10,087 nt of DNA from JBKHJZ01 sp046537875 (lineage in GTDB: Bacteria; Actinomycetota; Acidimicrobiia; Acidimicrobiales; VFJN01): contig JBKHJZ010000122.1 in the NCBI GenBank assembly GCA_046537875.1, forward strand, positions 1 to 10,087, written 5' to 3'. Under the pieces are notes generated by a model. That model was not told where the DNA came from. It saw only the letters and a program-made list of their open reading frames with translations, and ran no database searches. A program made the position numbers and the translations under genes. Positions 1-6,321 of this stretch are shown here, piece by piece. The stretch's first letter is position 1. Each line of letters opens with the position of its first letter.

Positions 1-8
1 CCGGAACC

Positions 9-11
9 CAT
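9..11 (-). other. possible start codon of the next gene, cut by the window edge
   Basis: On the minus strand an ATG lies 17 nt beyond the hemB stop codon and reads out of the window (Met-Gly-Ser). A weak purine stretch (CGAGG) precedes it. In many actinobacteria hemB is followed closely by another tetrapyrrole gene such as hemL, which is why the ATG is noted. Only three complete codons are visible, so the gene cannot be identified and may not exist. Confidence 0.25.
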
Positions 12-28
12 GACCTCGGGAACCGGCC

Positions 29-1009
29 TCAGCGGAGCAGCGGCGCCACCTCGCGGGCGGCGTAGGTGAGCACCATGTCGGCCCCGGCGCGCCGGATCGC
101 GGTCAGGTGCTCGAGCATCACCCCCGGGCCGTCGAGCCAGCCCCGCTCGGCGGCGGCCTTCACCATCGCGTACTCCCCCGACACGTGGTACGCCGCGAGC
201 GGCACGTCCACCTCGGCCCGCACCCGGGCGATCACGTCGAGGTAGGCGACGGCCGGCTTCACCATCACCATGTCGGCGCCCTCGTCCAGGTCGGCCCGGA
301 TCTCCTCCAGCGCCTCCCGGGCGTTGTGCGGGTCCTGCTGGTAGCCCTTGCGGTCGCCGCCGCCCGCGATCGTCACGTCCACTGCGTCGCGGAACGGGCC
401 GTACAGCGCCGACGCGTACTTCGCGCCGTATGCCAGCACGGCCACCCGCTGGTACCCCCGCCCGTCGAGCGCGGTCCGGATGGCGGCCACCTGGCCGTCC
501 ATCATGCCGCTCGGGGCCACCACGTCGGCCCCGGCCTCGGCCTGGGCGAGCGCCACCTGCGCGTAGAGATCCACGGTGGCGTCGTTGTCGACCTCTCCCC
601 GGTCGTCGAGCACCCCGCAGTGCCCGTGGTCGGTGTACTCGTCGAGGCACAGGTCGGCCATGAGCACGACCTCGTCGCCCACCTCGGCCCGCAGGTCGCG
701 CAGGGCGACCTGGACGATGCCCTCCGGATCCCAGGCGGCGGACCCCCGGGCGTCCTTCGCGGCCGGGAGGCCGAAGAGGATCACCGCCGGCACACCCGCG
801 TCGGCGAGCTCGTGCACCTCCTTGCGGAGGGACTCCCGGGTGTGCTGCACGACCCCGGGGAGCGACGGGATCGGCCGTGGCTCGCTGACGCCTTCGCGCA
901 CGAACAGCGGGGCGATCAGGTCGTCGACCGACAGGTGGGTCTCGCCGACGAGCCGGCGGAGGGCGGGCGTCCTGCGGAGCCGGCGCAACCGGCGCTGGGG
1001 AAAGCTCAC
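29..1009 (-). CDS. hemB: delta-aminolevulinic acid dehydratase (porphobilinogen synthase), HemB
   Basis: HemB condenses two molecules of 5-aminolevulinate into porphobilinogen, the second common step of tetrapyrrole synthesis, in the cytosol. The 326-residue length is normal for the family. Visible landmarks are the metal loop at about residues 118-132 (DLCLDEYTDHGHCG), the first Schiff-base lysine K197 in YGAKYAS, and the catalytic lysine K251 in MVMVKPA. The loop has Cys121, Asp123 and Cys131 where the zinc-type E. coli enzyme has three cysteines at the same spacing. The open frame runs upstream to 1153, but that part is low-complexity Arg/Gly/Ala and unlike HemB. I chose the GTG at 1009 because the protein then begins with the usual FPQRRLRRLR segment and a TAGCAT hexamer lies 7 nt before it. 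There is no Shine-Dalgarno sequence, so translation is probably leaderless. The gene lies downstream of the liv operon on the same strand but appears to be a separate transcript. Confidence 0.97.
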   Translation of the reverse strand: MSFPQRRLRRLRRTPALRRLVGETHLSVDDLIAPLFVREGVSEPRPIPSLPGVVQHTRESLRKEVHELADAGVPAVILFGLPAAKDARGSAAWDPEGIVQVALRDLRAEVGDEVVLMADLCLDEYTDHGHCGVLDDRGEVDNDATVDLYAQVALAQAEAGADVVAPSGMMDGQVAAIRTALDGRGYQRVAVLAYGAKYASALYGPFRDAVDVTIAGGGDRKGYQQDPHNAREALEEIRADLDEGADMVMVKPAVAYLDVIARVRAEVDVPLAAYHVSGEYAMVKAAAERGWLDGPGVMLEHLTAIRRAGADMVLTYAAREVAPLLR

Positions 1010-1016
1010 CGTGCCG

Positions 1017-1022
1017 ATGCTA
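1017..1022 (-). promoter_or_regulatory. -10 element of a probable leaderless hemB promoter
   Basis: The minus-strand hexamer TAGCAT fits the actinobacterial -10 pattern TAnnnT and ends exactly 7 nt before the GTG start of hemB, so transcription would begin at or next to the first base of the start codon. No purine-rich ribosome site precedes the GTG. A -35 match is weak: GTGCCG at an 18-nt spacing shares three positions with TTGACA. A hexamer of this degeneracy can occur by chance, but the same spacing recurs at cobA-hemD. Confidence 0.55.
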
Positions 1023-1213
1023 CGACCGCCGCGGCCCGCTCGGCACGTGCGTGACGGCCGCGCACCCGCGGCGGCCCCGCCGAAGCGCTCAACGGACGCC
1101 GACAGGCACCCCACGGGACGTCCGGCGGAACCCGCAACGCCACCTCGAGGCAACCGGCGGAACTGGGCGAGTCCGGGACGAGGCGGCCGCCGCCGGGCGC
1201 GGAGGGCCGGGTG

Positions 1214-1246
1214 GGGGGCCCGGCCGGCGTGAACCGGCGGGCCCCC
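1214..1246 (-). terminator. GC-rich hairpin after the liv operon, probable terminator
   Basis: The arms 1214-1227 and 1234-1246 pair over 13 bp with a single bulged G, around the 6-nt loop 1228-1233. The hairpin lies about 25 nt beyond the stop codon of the last liv gene and about 200 nt before hemB. It is followed by no T tract on either strand, so it is not a classical intrinsic terminator. Hairpins without a U tract are commonly proposed as terminators in high-GC actinobacteria. The remainder of the 261-nt gap (1010-1270) shows no further gene. Confidence 0.5.
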
Positions 1247-1270
1247 GTCCGGCGATGACGGCTCCGGCGG

Positions 1271-2629
1271 TCAGCCGGTGATCAGGTCCTCCGGGGTGAG
1301 CTCGGCGGTCTCGCCCTCGAAGTCGACGGGCTCGCCGAGGAGCTCGAAGAAGTTGCGCTCGTTCTCGCCCTGGAAGTTGTACTGGGACAGCTGGAGCGTC
1401 TCGCCCATGTAGGCGTCGTCGGGGCTGGTCGTGATGCTGACACCCGGGAGCAGCACGCCCGCGTCGGAGATGCCGTCGAGGTTGCGGATCGACTCCATCA
1501 CCGCGAGCCGGGTGGGAGCCTCGGCGTTCTCGAGCGCCTCGACCAGCAGCGCGGCCTGGGTCCAGCCGTAGGCCACGATGCCGTTCTCCACGTCGGCCTC
1601 GGGCTCGTACTCGGTGACCGTGTCGCGGTACTGCTGCATCGCCTCGTTGTCGTCCCACTCCGGGTTCAGGGGCTCCATGAGGTTGCTGCCGCTGTACACG
1701 CCGTCGGCCGCCGCTCCGGCGATGCCCATGAGCGTCTTCGAGATGCAGGTGCCCGACACCCAGGTGATGGGCTCCCAGTCGTTCTGCGCCGCCTCGCTCA
1801 GCGCGTCGGGGCACGCCAGCAGCGTCCCGCCGTTGAAGAAGGCGTCGGCATCCGTGGCGGCGAGGCTGGTGACCTGGGCGGCCACCTCGCTGGCGCCGGT
1901 CTCGTACTGCTGGACCTCGACGACCTCGATGTCGGTGCCCTCGATCGCCTGGCGGAAGCCCTCCTCGTAGGCCCGCCCGAAGTCGTCGTCCTGGACGAGC
2001 ATCGCGACCGTGGCGTCGGGGTCCTCCTCCTCGAGCAGCTGGGCGAACATGTAGCCCTCCAGCGGGTACGGGGACAGCGTGGAGCCGATCATCCACGGGA
2101 AGTCGGGGTTGCCCCACGCCGGCGAGCCGGTGGCGGCGAACAGGTTGGGCACGCACAGGTCGTGCAGCGTGTCGCGGATCGCGAGGTTGTTCGCGGTCCC
2201 CACCACGCTGAACGCTGCGAAAGCCTGGTCCCCGTCAGGGCCGACCAGCTCCTGGATGTTCGACGCAGTGCGGGCGGCGTTGTACTCGTCGTCGCGGTCC
2301 TCCCACTCGATGGTGAACGTGCGCTCGCCGATCTGGACGCCGCCGTCGTCGTTGACCATCTGGAAGTAGGCGCGCCAGCCGCGGGCGATCTCGGAGAACG
2401 CCGCGGTCAGGCCCGACTGCGGGAAGCTGGACACCAGCTTGATGGTGTCGCCCTCGATCTCCTCGGTGGGATCGGTCGGGCAGTCCTCGGTGGGGATGGC
2501 CGCCGCCTCGGTCTCCTCGTCACCGGCTTCGGTCTCGCCGCCGTCCTCATCGTCGTCCCGCGTGCAGGACGCGCCGACCAGAGCGAGTGCCAGCAGGACG
2601 GCGAGCAGCCGCGCTGAACGTCCTCTCAT
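1271..2629 (-). CDS. branched-chain/hydrophobic amino acid ABC transporter, substrate-binding lipoprotein (LivK-like)
   Basis: This is the extracytoplasmic ligand-capturing subunit of the Liv importer encoded just upstream. The 452-residue product starts with a lipoprotein signal: basic MRGRSAR, a Leu/Ala/Val core, then the lipobox ending at Cys22. An acidic linker (about residues 23-60) leads into a Leu/Ile/Val-binding-type Peripla_BP_6 fold starting at TIKLVSSFPQSG (62-73). Other family-like segments are AYFQMVNDDGGV (86-97) and VAMLVQDDDFGRAYEEGF (207-224). The mature chain has four further cysteines (50, 158, 272, 294), enough for two disulfides. Its ATG overlaps the livM stop as ATGA, and a perfect AGGAGG lies within the end of livM. 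Placing the binding protein last is a common variant of liv operons. The true ligand could be a branched-chain amino acid, an amide or urea, or an aromatic acid; sequence alone does not settle this. Confidence 0.93.
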   Translation of the reverse strand: MRGRSARLLAVLLALALVGASCTRDDDEDGGETEAGDEETEAAAIPTEDCPTDPTEEIEGDTIKLVSSFPQSGLTAAFSEIARGWRAYFQMVNDDGGVQIGERTFTIEWEDRDDEYNAARTASNIQELVGPDGDQAFAAFSVVGTANNLAIRDTLHDLCVPNLFAATGSPAWGNPDFPWMIGSTLSPYPLEGYMFAQLLEEEDPDATVAMLVQDDDFGRAYEEGFRQAIEGTDIEVVEVQQYETGASEVAAQVTSLAATDADAFFNGGTLLACPDALSEAAQNDWEPITWVSGTCISKTLMGIAGAAADGVYSGSNLMEPLNPEWDDNEAMQQYRDTVTEYEPEADVENGIVAYGWTQAALLVEALENAEAPTRLAVMESIRNLDGISDAGVLLPGVSITTSPDDAYMGETLQLSQYNFQGENERNFFELLGEPVDFEGETAELTPEDLITG

Positions 2630-3795
2630 GGTTGATCCTCCTGGATGGTGCTGTCGTGTGGTTCCGAGGCCGGCCCGGCAGCGGTGGATGCGGCAGGGGC
2701 CGGCCGGTTGGCTGCCGCGCGACGTCCGAGGCGGGCGAGCAGGCGACGGATCCCGCCGACCACGCCCTCGGGAAGAACGAAGACGATGAGGATGAGGGCC
2801 GCGCCGTACAGCGCCGGCGACAGGATCTCCTTGCCCTCGATGAGCCCCTCGGTGTTGCGGCGCAGCCAGATCAGGAGCAGCGCCCCCACCGCGGGGCCGA
2901 GGATGGTGGCCGAGCCGCCGATGACCACCGCGACCAGGAACTCGATCGAGCGCTGGAAGTAGATGATCGGGTTCGTGCCGTCGGCGAAGCCGTGCACCAT
3001 CACCGACAGCGAGCCGGCGACGCCCGCGTACGCGGCGCTGAGGGCGAAGGTGCCGACCTTGGTGCCCGCCAGGTTCACGCCCACGGTGGAGGCGGCCAGC
3101 TCCTGGTCGCGCACCGCGATCATCGCCCGGCCGACGCGGCCCCGCACCAGGTTCCAGGCGAGCACGAAGAGCGCCACCGCGATGGCGAGCGACAGGAAGT
3201 AGACCCACTGGTCGTCGTCCAGCCCCTCGATCAGCGACGAGAACTCCGCCCGCCGCGGGCGCACGAACGGCACGCCTCCGGTGCCCTCGACGAAGCGCAC
3301 GGTGAGCCGGGGGAAGAGCACCGCCAGGCCGAGCGTGACGAGCGCCAGGTACAGGCCCCGCACCCGCAGCGCCGGGAACCCCACCAGCACCCCGACGAAC
3401 CCGGCGAGCAGCGCGGCCACGGCGATCGTGGACTCGAACGTCCAGCCGTGATCGACCATGAGGATGGCCGTGGTGAACGCGCCGACCCCAAAGAAGGCGC
3501 CGTGGCCGATCGAGATCTGCCCGTTGAACCCGGTGAGCAGGTTCAGCCCCATCGCGGCGATGGCCAGGTAGACCGCCTCGGACAGCAGCCGGTTGGTCGA
3601 CGGCTCGAAGGCGAAGGGCGCGTACAGCGCGGCCGCGGCCAGCACCACCCCGAGGACGACCCTGACCAGGCGCACGGGCTGGGGCACCGGCCGGCGCAGG
3701 GGGACGCCCCCCGCGGGCGGCTGCGCCGGGGGTTGCCGCTCGGCGGAGGCCGCGGGGGTCGCCTCGAGCGCGGCTCGGCTCTGGCTACCGGCCAT
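2626..3795 (-). CDS. livM: branched-chain amino acid ABC transporter permease LivM
   Basis: LivM is one of the two membrane subunits that form the channel of the Liv importer, pairing with LivH. The 389-residue protein has a Pro/Ala-rich cytoplasmic N-terminus (1-40) and a hydrophobic core from about 42 to 345 with many membrane spans. It carries the LivM hallmark NLLTGFNGQISIGHGAFFG (85-103). The ATPase-contact loop of the EAA type is GRAMIAVRDQELAASTVGVN (222-241), and VVIGGSATILGPAVGALLL follows near the end. A hydrophilic Ala/Pro-rich tail of roughly 40 residues follows the last span and is longer than usual. The ATG shares one base with the livH stop (TGATG), with GGAG upstream. The stop overlaps the binding-protein ATG by 4 nt, so both junctions point to translational coupling within one transcript. 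Confidence 0.96.
   Translation of the reverse strand: MAGSQSRAALEATPAASAERQPPAQPPAGGVPLRRPVPQPVRLVRVVLGVVLAAAALYAPFAFEPSTNRLLSEAVYLAIAAMGLNLLTGFNGQISIGHGAFFGVGAFTTAILMVDHGWTFESTIAVAALLAGFVGVLVGFPALRVRGLYLALVTLGLAVLFPRLTVRFVEGTGGVPFVRPRRAEFSSLIEGLDDDQWVYFLSLAIAVALFVLAWNLVRGRVGRAMIAVRDQELAASTVGVNLAGTKVGTFALSAAYAGVAGSLSVMVHGFADGTNPIIYFQRSIEFLVAVVIGGSATILGPAVGALLLIWLRRNTEGLIEGKEILSPALYGAALILIVFVLPEGVVGGIRRLLARLGRRAAANRPAPAASTAAGPASEPHDSTIQEDQP
2636..2642 (-). promoter_or_regulatory. strong ribosome binding site for the binding-protein gene, inside livM
   Basis: The minus-strand sequence AGGAGGA lies 6 nt before the ATG at 2629 and overlaps the Gln-Glu-Asp codons near the end of livM. It is the best Shine-Dalgarno match in the operon with good spacing. 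It fixes the start of the binding protein and would allow more translation of this subunit than of the membrane subunits, which carry weaker sites. Confidence 0.8.
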
Positions 3796-4682
3796 CACAC
3801 CCGCTCCACGGTCCGCTTGCCGAACAGGCCCGTGGGCTTGACGATCAGCACGGCGAGGATCAGGCCGAGCGGCACCACCAGCTCGATGCCGTCGAGCCAG
3901 TCGACGTACTGGATGGTGAGCGCGTTCGCCACCCCGACGATCAGCCCCGAGACGATCGCGCCCACCAGGCTGTCGAAGCCGCCCAGCGCCGCGGCCGCGA
4001 ACGCGAACACCAGGATGACCTGCATCAGGCTGGCGTCGAAGCCGGTGCGCTCCGAGGCCACCAGCGAGCCGGCGAGCGCGCCGAGCGCCGCCGCCATGGC
4101 CCAGCCCAGCATCAGCATCGTCCCGGCCCGGATGCCGTGAAGGCGGGCCGAGTCGGGGTTCGAGGCCACCGCCCGCAGCTTGAGCCCGAGCGTGGTGCGC
4201 TGCAGGAGCAGCCACAGCAGCGCGATCTCCGCGAGGAGCACGATGACGAGCCCGATCGTGTCCTTGCGGATGTCGGCGCCGGCGACCAGCTCGACGCTGC
4301 CCCGGGGGAAGGGCGACGGCATCGCCTGCGGGTCGGTGCCGAACACCAGCTGGGCCAGCGCGTTGAAGCCGAGGAACAGGCCGAGCGTCACGATCACCAC
4401 GTTCAGGGGGCTGCGGGCGGCCTCCACCGGCCGGATGAGCGTCCGCTCGATGACCGCCCCGGCCACGAACGCCGAGGCCATCGAGATGCCGATCGCCGCG
4501 ACCACCGGCAGGCCGAAGGTGGTGAGCTTCCACGAGAAGTAGGTGGAGAAGAGGGCCATCTCACCCTGGGCGAAGTTCAGCACCGAGGTGGTGCGCCAGA
4601 TGAGCACGAGCGCGAGCGCCACGGAGCCGTAGACCACCCCGTTGCCCACACCGTTGAGGATCTGTTCGAGGAAGAGCTGCAT
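3795..4682 (-). CDS. livH: branched-chain amino acid ABC transporter permease LivH
   Basis: LivH is the second channel subunit of the importer in the cytoplasmic membrane. The 295-residue length is typical. The family hallmark is near the N-terminus: VVYGSVALALVLIWRTTSVL (16-35), followed by NFAQGEMA (36-43). The EAA-type loop that docks on the ATPases is TLGLKLRAVASNPDSARLHGI (164-184). LGGFDSLVGAIVSGLIVGV (233-251) and the C-terminal GLFGK (285-289) are also characteristic. About eight hydrophobic spans are visible. The open frame extends upstream to 5042, but that part is a shadow of livF. The ATG at 4682 is supported by the hallmark beginning immediately after it and by a one-base TGATG overlap with the livF stop. 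The ribosome site is weak (TGGGG), so expression probably depends on coupling to livF. Confidence 0.96.
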   Translation of the reverse strand: MQLFLEQILNGVGNGVVYGSVALALVLIWRTTSVLNFAQGEMALFSTYFSWKLTTFGLPVVAAIGISMASAFVAGAVIERTLIRPVEAARSPLNVVIVTLGLFLGFNALAQLVFGTDPQAMPSPFPRGSVELVAGADIRKDTIGLVIVLLAEIALLWLLLQRTTLGLKLRAVASNPDSARLHGIRAGTMLMLGWAMAAALGALAGSLVASERTGFDASLMQVILVFAFAAAALGGFDSLVGAIVSGLIVGVANALTIQYVDWLDGIELVVPLGLILAVLIVKPTGLFGKRTVERV

Positions 4683-5389
4683 CAGAACCCCAGGTAGGCC
4701 TTGCGGACGCCCTCGTCGTCGTGCAGCTCGGCGGCCGAGCCCTCCACGGCGATGCGGCCGGCTTCGAGCACGTAGCCCCAGTGACCGATCTCCAGGGCCA
4801 GGTTGGCGTTCTGCTCCACGACCAGGGCCGTGAGCCCGTCGACCCGGTTGAGCTCGCGGATCTGCGCGAACAGCTCGCGGGTCACCAGCGGCGCCAGGCC
4901 GAGCGACGGCTCGTCGAGCAGCATCAGCCGGGGGCGGGCCATCATCGCCCGCGCCAGCGCCAGCATCTGCTGCTCGCCACCGCTCATGCTCCCGGCCTCC
5001 TGCCCCCGCCGGTCGGCGAGCTGCGGGAAGACCGAGTACCACCGCTCGCGGTCCTCCCCGACGCGGCCGTCGCGCCGGCCGACCGCACCGACCCGCAGGT
5101 TCTCGTCGACGGTGAGCTCGGCGAAGGTCCCGCGACCCTGGGGAACGTGCGCGATCCCGAGCTTCGCGATCACCTCCGGCCCCTTGCCGTCGATGCGCTC
5201 GCCATCGAACGTGATGGCGCCCTCGACGGCAATGAGGCCGCTCACCGCCCGCAGCGTCGTGGTCTTGCCGACGCCGTTGGCCCCGAGCACCACGGCGACG
5301 TTGCCCTCCTCGACGCGCAGGTCGATGCCGTGGAGCACCCGGACCGGGCCGTACCCCCCGCTCACCCCGGACAGCTCGAGGAGGCTCAT
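4682..5389 (-). CDS. livF: branched-chain amino acid ABC transporter ATP-binding protein LivF
   Basis: LivF is one of the two cytosolic ATPases that power the importer. In 235 residues it shows Walker A GANGVGKTT (36-44), a Q-loop region HVPQGRG (81-87), a canonical signature MSGGEQQ (135-141) and Walker B LMLLDEP (155-161). The switch segment is VVEQN (190-194), with Gln193 where most ABC ATPases have the switch histidine. VEQN at this place is characteristic of LivF and separates it from LivG. The C-terminal DEGVRKAYLGF is also typical of the family. The gene starts 16 nt after livG, with a loose GGGGTGG ahead of the ATG, and its stop codon overlaps the start of livH by one base. Confidence 0.97.
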   Translation of the reverse strand: MSLLELSGVSGGYGPVRVLHGIDLRVEEGNVAVVLGANGVGKTTTLRAVSGLIAVEGAITFDGERIDGKGPEVIAKLGIAHVPQGRGTFAELTVDENLRVGAVGRRDGRVGEDRERWYSVFPQLADRRGQEAGSMSGGEQQMLALARAMMARPRLMLLDEPSLGLAPLVTRELFAQIRELNRVDGLTALVVEQNANLALEIGHWGYVLEAGRIAVEGSAAELHDDEGVRKAYLGF

Positions 5390-5405
5390 GGTCGCGCCAC
5401 CCCGC

Positions 5406-6167
5406 TCACGCAGGCGCTCCCAGGTACGCCTCGATGACCAGCGGGTCGTTGCGCACCGTGTCGGGAGGGCCCTCGGCGATCTTGCGGCCGAAGTCGAGGA
5501 CGACGATGTTCTCGGAGATGGCCATCACCATGGCCATGTGGTGCTCGACGAGCAAGATGGTGAGGTCGAACTGGTCCCGGATCTGGCGGATCGTGGCGCC
5601 CAGGGCGTCGACCTCGCTGTGGGTCAGCCCGTTGGCCGGCTCGTCGAGCATCAGCATGCGGGGCTCGGAGGCCAGCGCCCGGGCGAACTCGATGCGCTTG
5701 AGCGTGCCGAACGGCAGCCCGGCGACCGGCCGGTGCGCCAGATCCGCGAGGTCGAGGCGCTCCAGCAGCTCGAGGCTGCGCCGGGCCAGCCGGGTCTCCT
5801 CGCGCGCTGCGCCCAGGCGCAGCATCGAGCGGGCGAAGCCCGTGCGCCCGAGGCGGTGGGCCCCGGCCATGACGTTCTCGAGCACCGTGAGTGCCGGGAA
5901 CAGGGCGACGTTCTGGAAGGTGCGGGCGATGCCGAGATCGGCGATGCGGTGCGCGGGGACCGTGAGGAGGTCACGCCCGGCGAACCGCACATCGCCCGAG
6001 GTGGGTTGGTAGAGCCGGCTGACCACGTTGAAGAGCGTCGTCTTGCCGGCGCCGTTCGGGCCGATCAGCGCACAGAGCTGCCCCTCGTCGACGGTGAACG
6101 ACAGGCTGTCGAGCGCGACCACGCCCCCGAAGCGGACCCCCACCCCGTTCACATCGAGTAGTGCCAC
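5406..6167 (-). CDS. livG: branched-chain amino acid ABC transporter ATP-binding protein LivG
   Basis: LivG is the partner ATPase of LivF and the first gene of the liv operon. The 253-residue length matches the family. Walker A is GPNGAGKTT (36-44), the Q-loop is RTFQN (Gln85), Walker B is MLMLDEP (171-177) and the switch histidine is His209 in VEHH. The signature motif is the LivG-type variant LPFGTLKRIE (151-160) instead of LSGGQ. The open frame runs upstream to 6758, but that stretch is the complement of the divergent lipoprotein gene and has no family similarity. I chose the GTG at 6167 because it begins ALLDVNGVGVRFGG, the usual first strand, and AGGAGG lies upstream, although the spacing of 3 nt is short. 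The next gene, livF, follows after 16 nt. Confidence 0.96.
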   Translation of the reverse strand: MALLDVNGVGVRFGGVVALDSLSFTVDEGQLCALIGPNGAGKTTLFNVVSRLYQPTSGDVRFAGRDLLTVPAHRIADLGIARTFQNVALFPALTVLENVMAGAHRLGRTGFARSMLRLGAAREETRLARRSLELLERLDLADLAHRPVAGLPFGTLKRIEFARALASEPRMLMLDEPANGLTHSEVDALGATIRQIRDQFDLTILLVEHHMAMVMAISENIVVLDFGRKIAEGPPDTVRNDPLVIEAYLGAPA

Positions 6168-6321
6168 TGTCCTCCTGTAGGTGCGAGAGATGCGGTGCGG
6201 GCGCCCCCCGTCGACGCGATCGACAGTCAAGCACACCGGCCACGAAGCCACCGTCACGCTCGGGTTGCGAGGCTCTGGCACCATTGGTGGTACGTCTGGG
6301 GACAACACCCGAGGGGAGATC
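6168..6321. promoter_or_regulatory. divergent promoter region between livG and the plus-strand lipoprotein gene
   Basis: This 154-nt gap is the only place where two transcripts diverge, so promoters for both the liv operon and the lipoprotein gene are expected here. On the minus strand TTGACT (6225-6230) is a good -35 match, but no -10 lies at the right distance. On the plus strand TTGCGA (6265-6270) is followed by TACGTC (6291-6296) at a long 20-nt spacing, a weak pair. Two small dyads may be operators: CACCATTGGTG (6279-6289, perfect 5-bp arms) and GTCGACGCGATCGAC (6210-6224, 5-bp arms). No regulator gene is present in the window. Confidence 0.5.
6171..6176 (-). promoter_or_regulatory. ribosome binding site of livG
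   Basis: A perfect AGGAGG on the minus strand lies only 3 nt before the GTG at 6167. The match supports this start, but the distance is shorter than the usual 5-9 nt, which may lower initiation. No better in-frame start lies further downstream: the next GTG falls inside the first conserved strand. Confidence 0.6.

Noticed and set aside
107..1054. 315-codon open frame on the plus strand opposite hemB
   Set aside because: His/Val/Arg-rich complement of hemB with no domain or ribosome site.
1010..1153. 48-codon N-terminal extension of hemB
   Set aside because: The added segment is Arg/Gly/Ala-rich and unlike HemB; the GTG at 1009 gives normal family length and fits the promoter spacing.
2587..4140. 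517-codon open frame on the plus strand opposite livM and livH
   Set aside because: It is antisense to two clear permease genes; the translation is rich in His, Arg, Gly and Asp with no domain, as expected for the complement of GC-rich membrane protein genes.
4683..5042. Upstream extension of livH by 120 codons
   Set aside because: This stretch is livF read in another frame; the LivH family hallmark begins immediately after the ATG at 4682.
4803..6161. 452-codon open frame on the plus strand opposite livF and livG
   Set aside because: It is antisense to two ATPases with all ABC motifs; the composition is Ser/Arg/Pro-rich and no family is recognisable.
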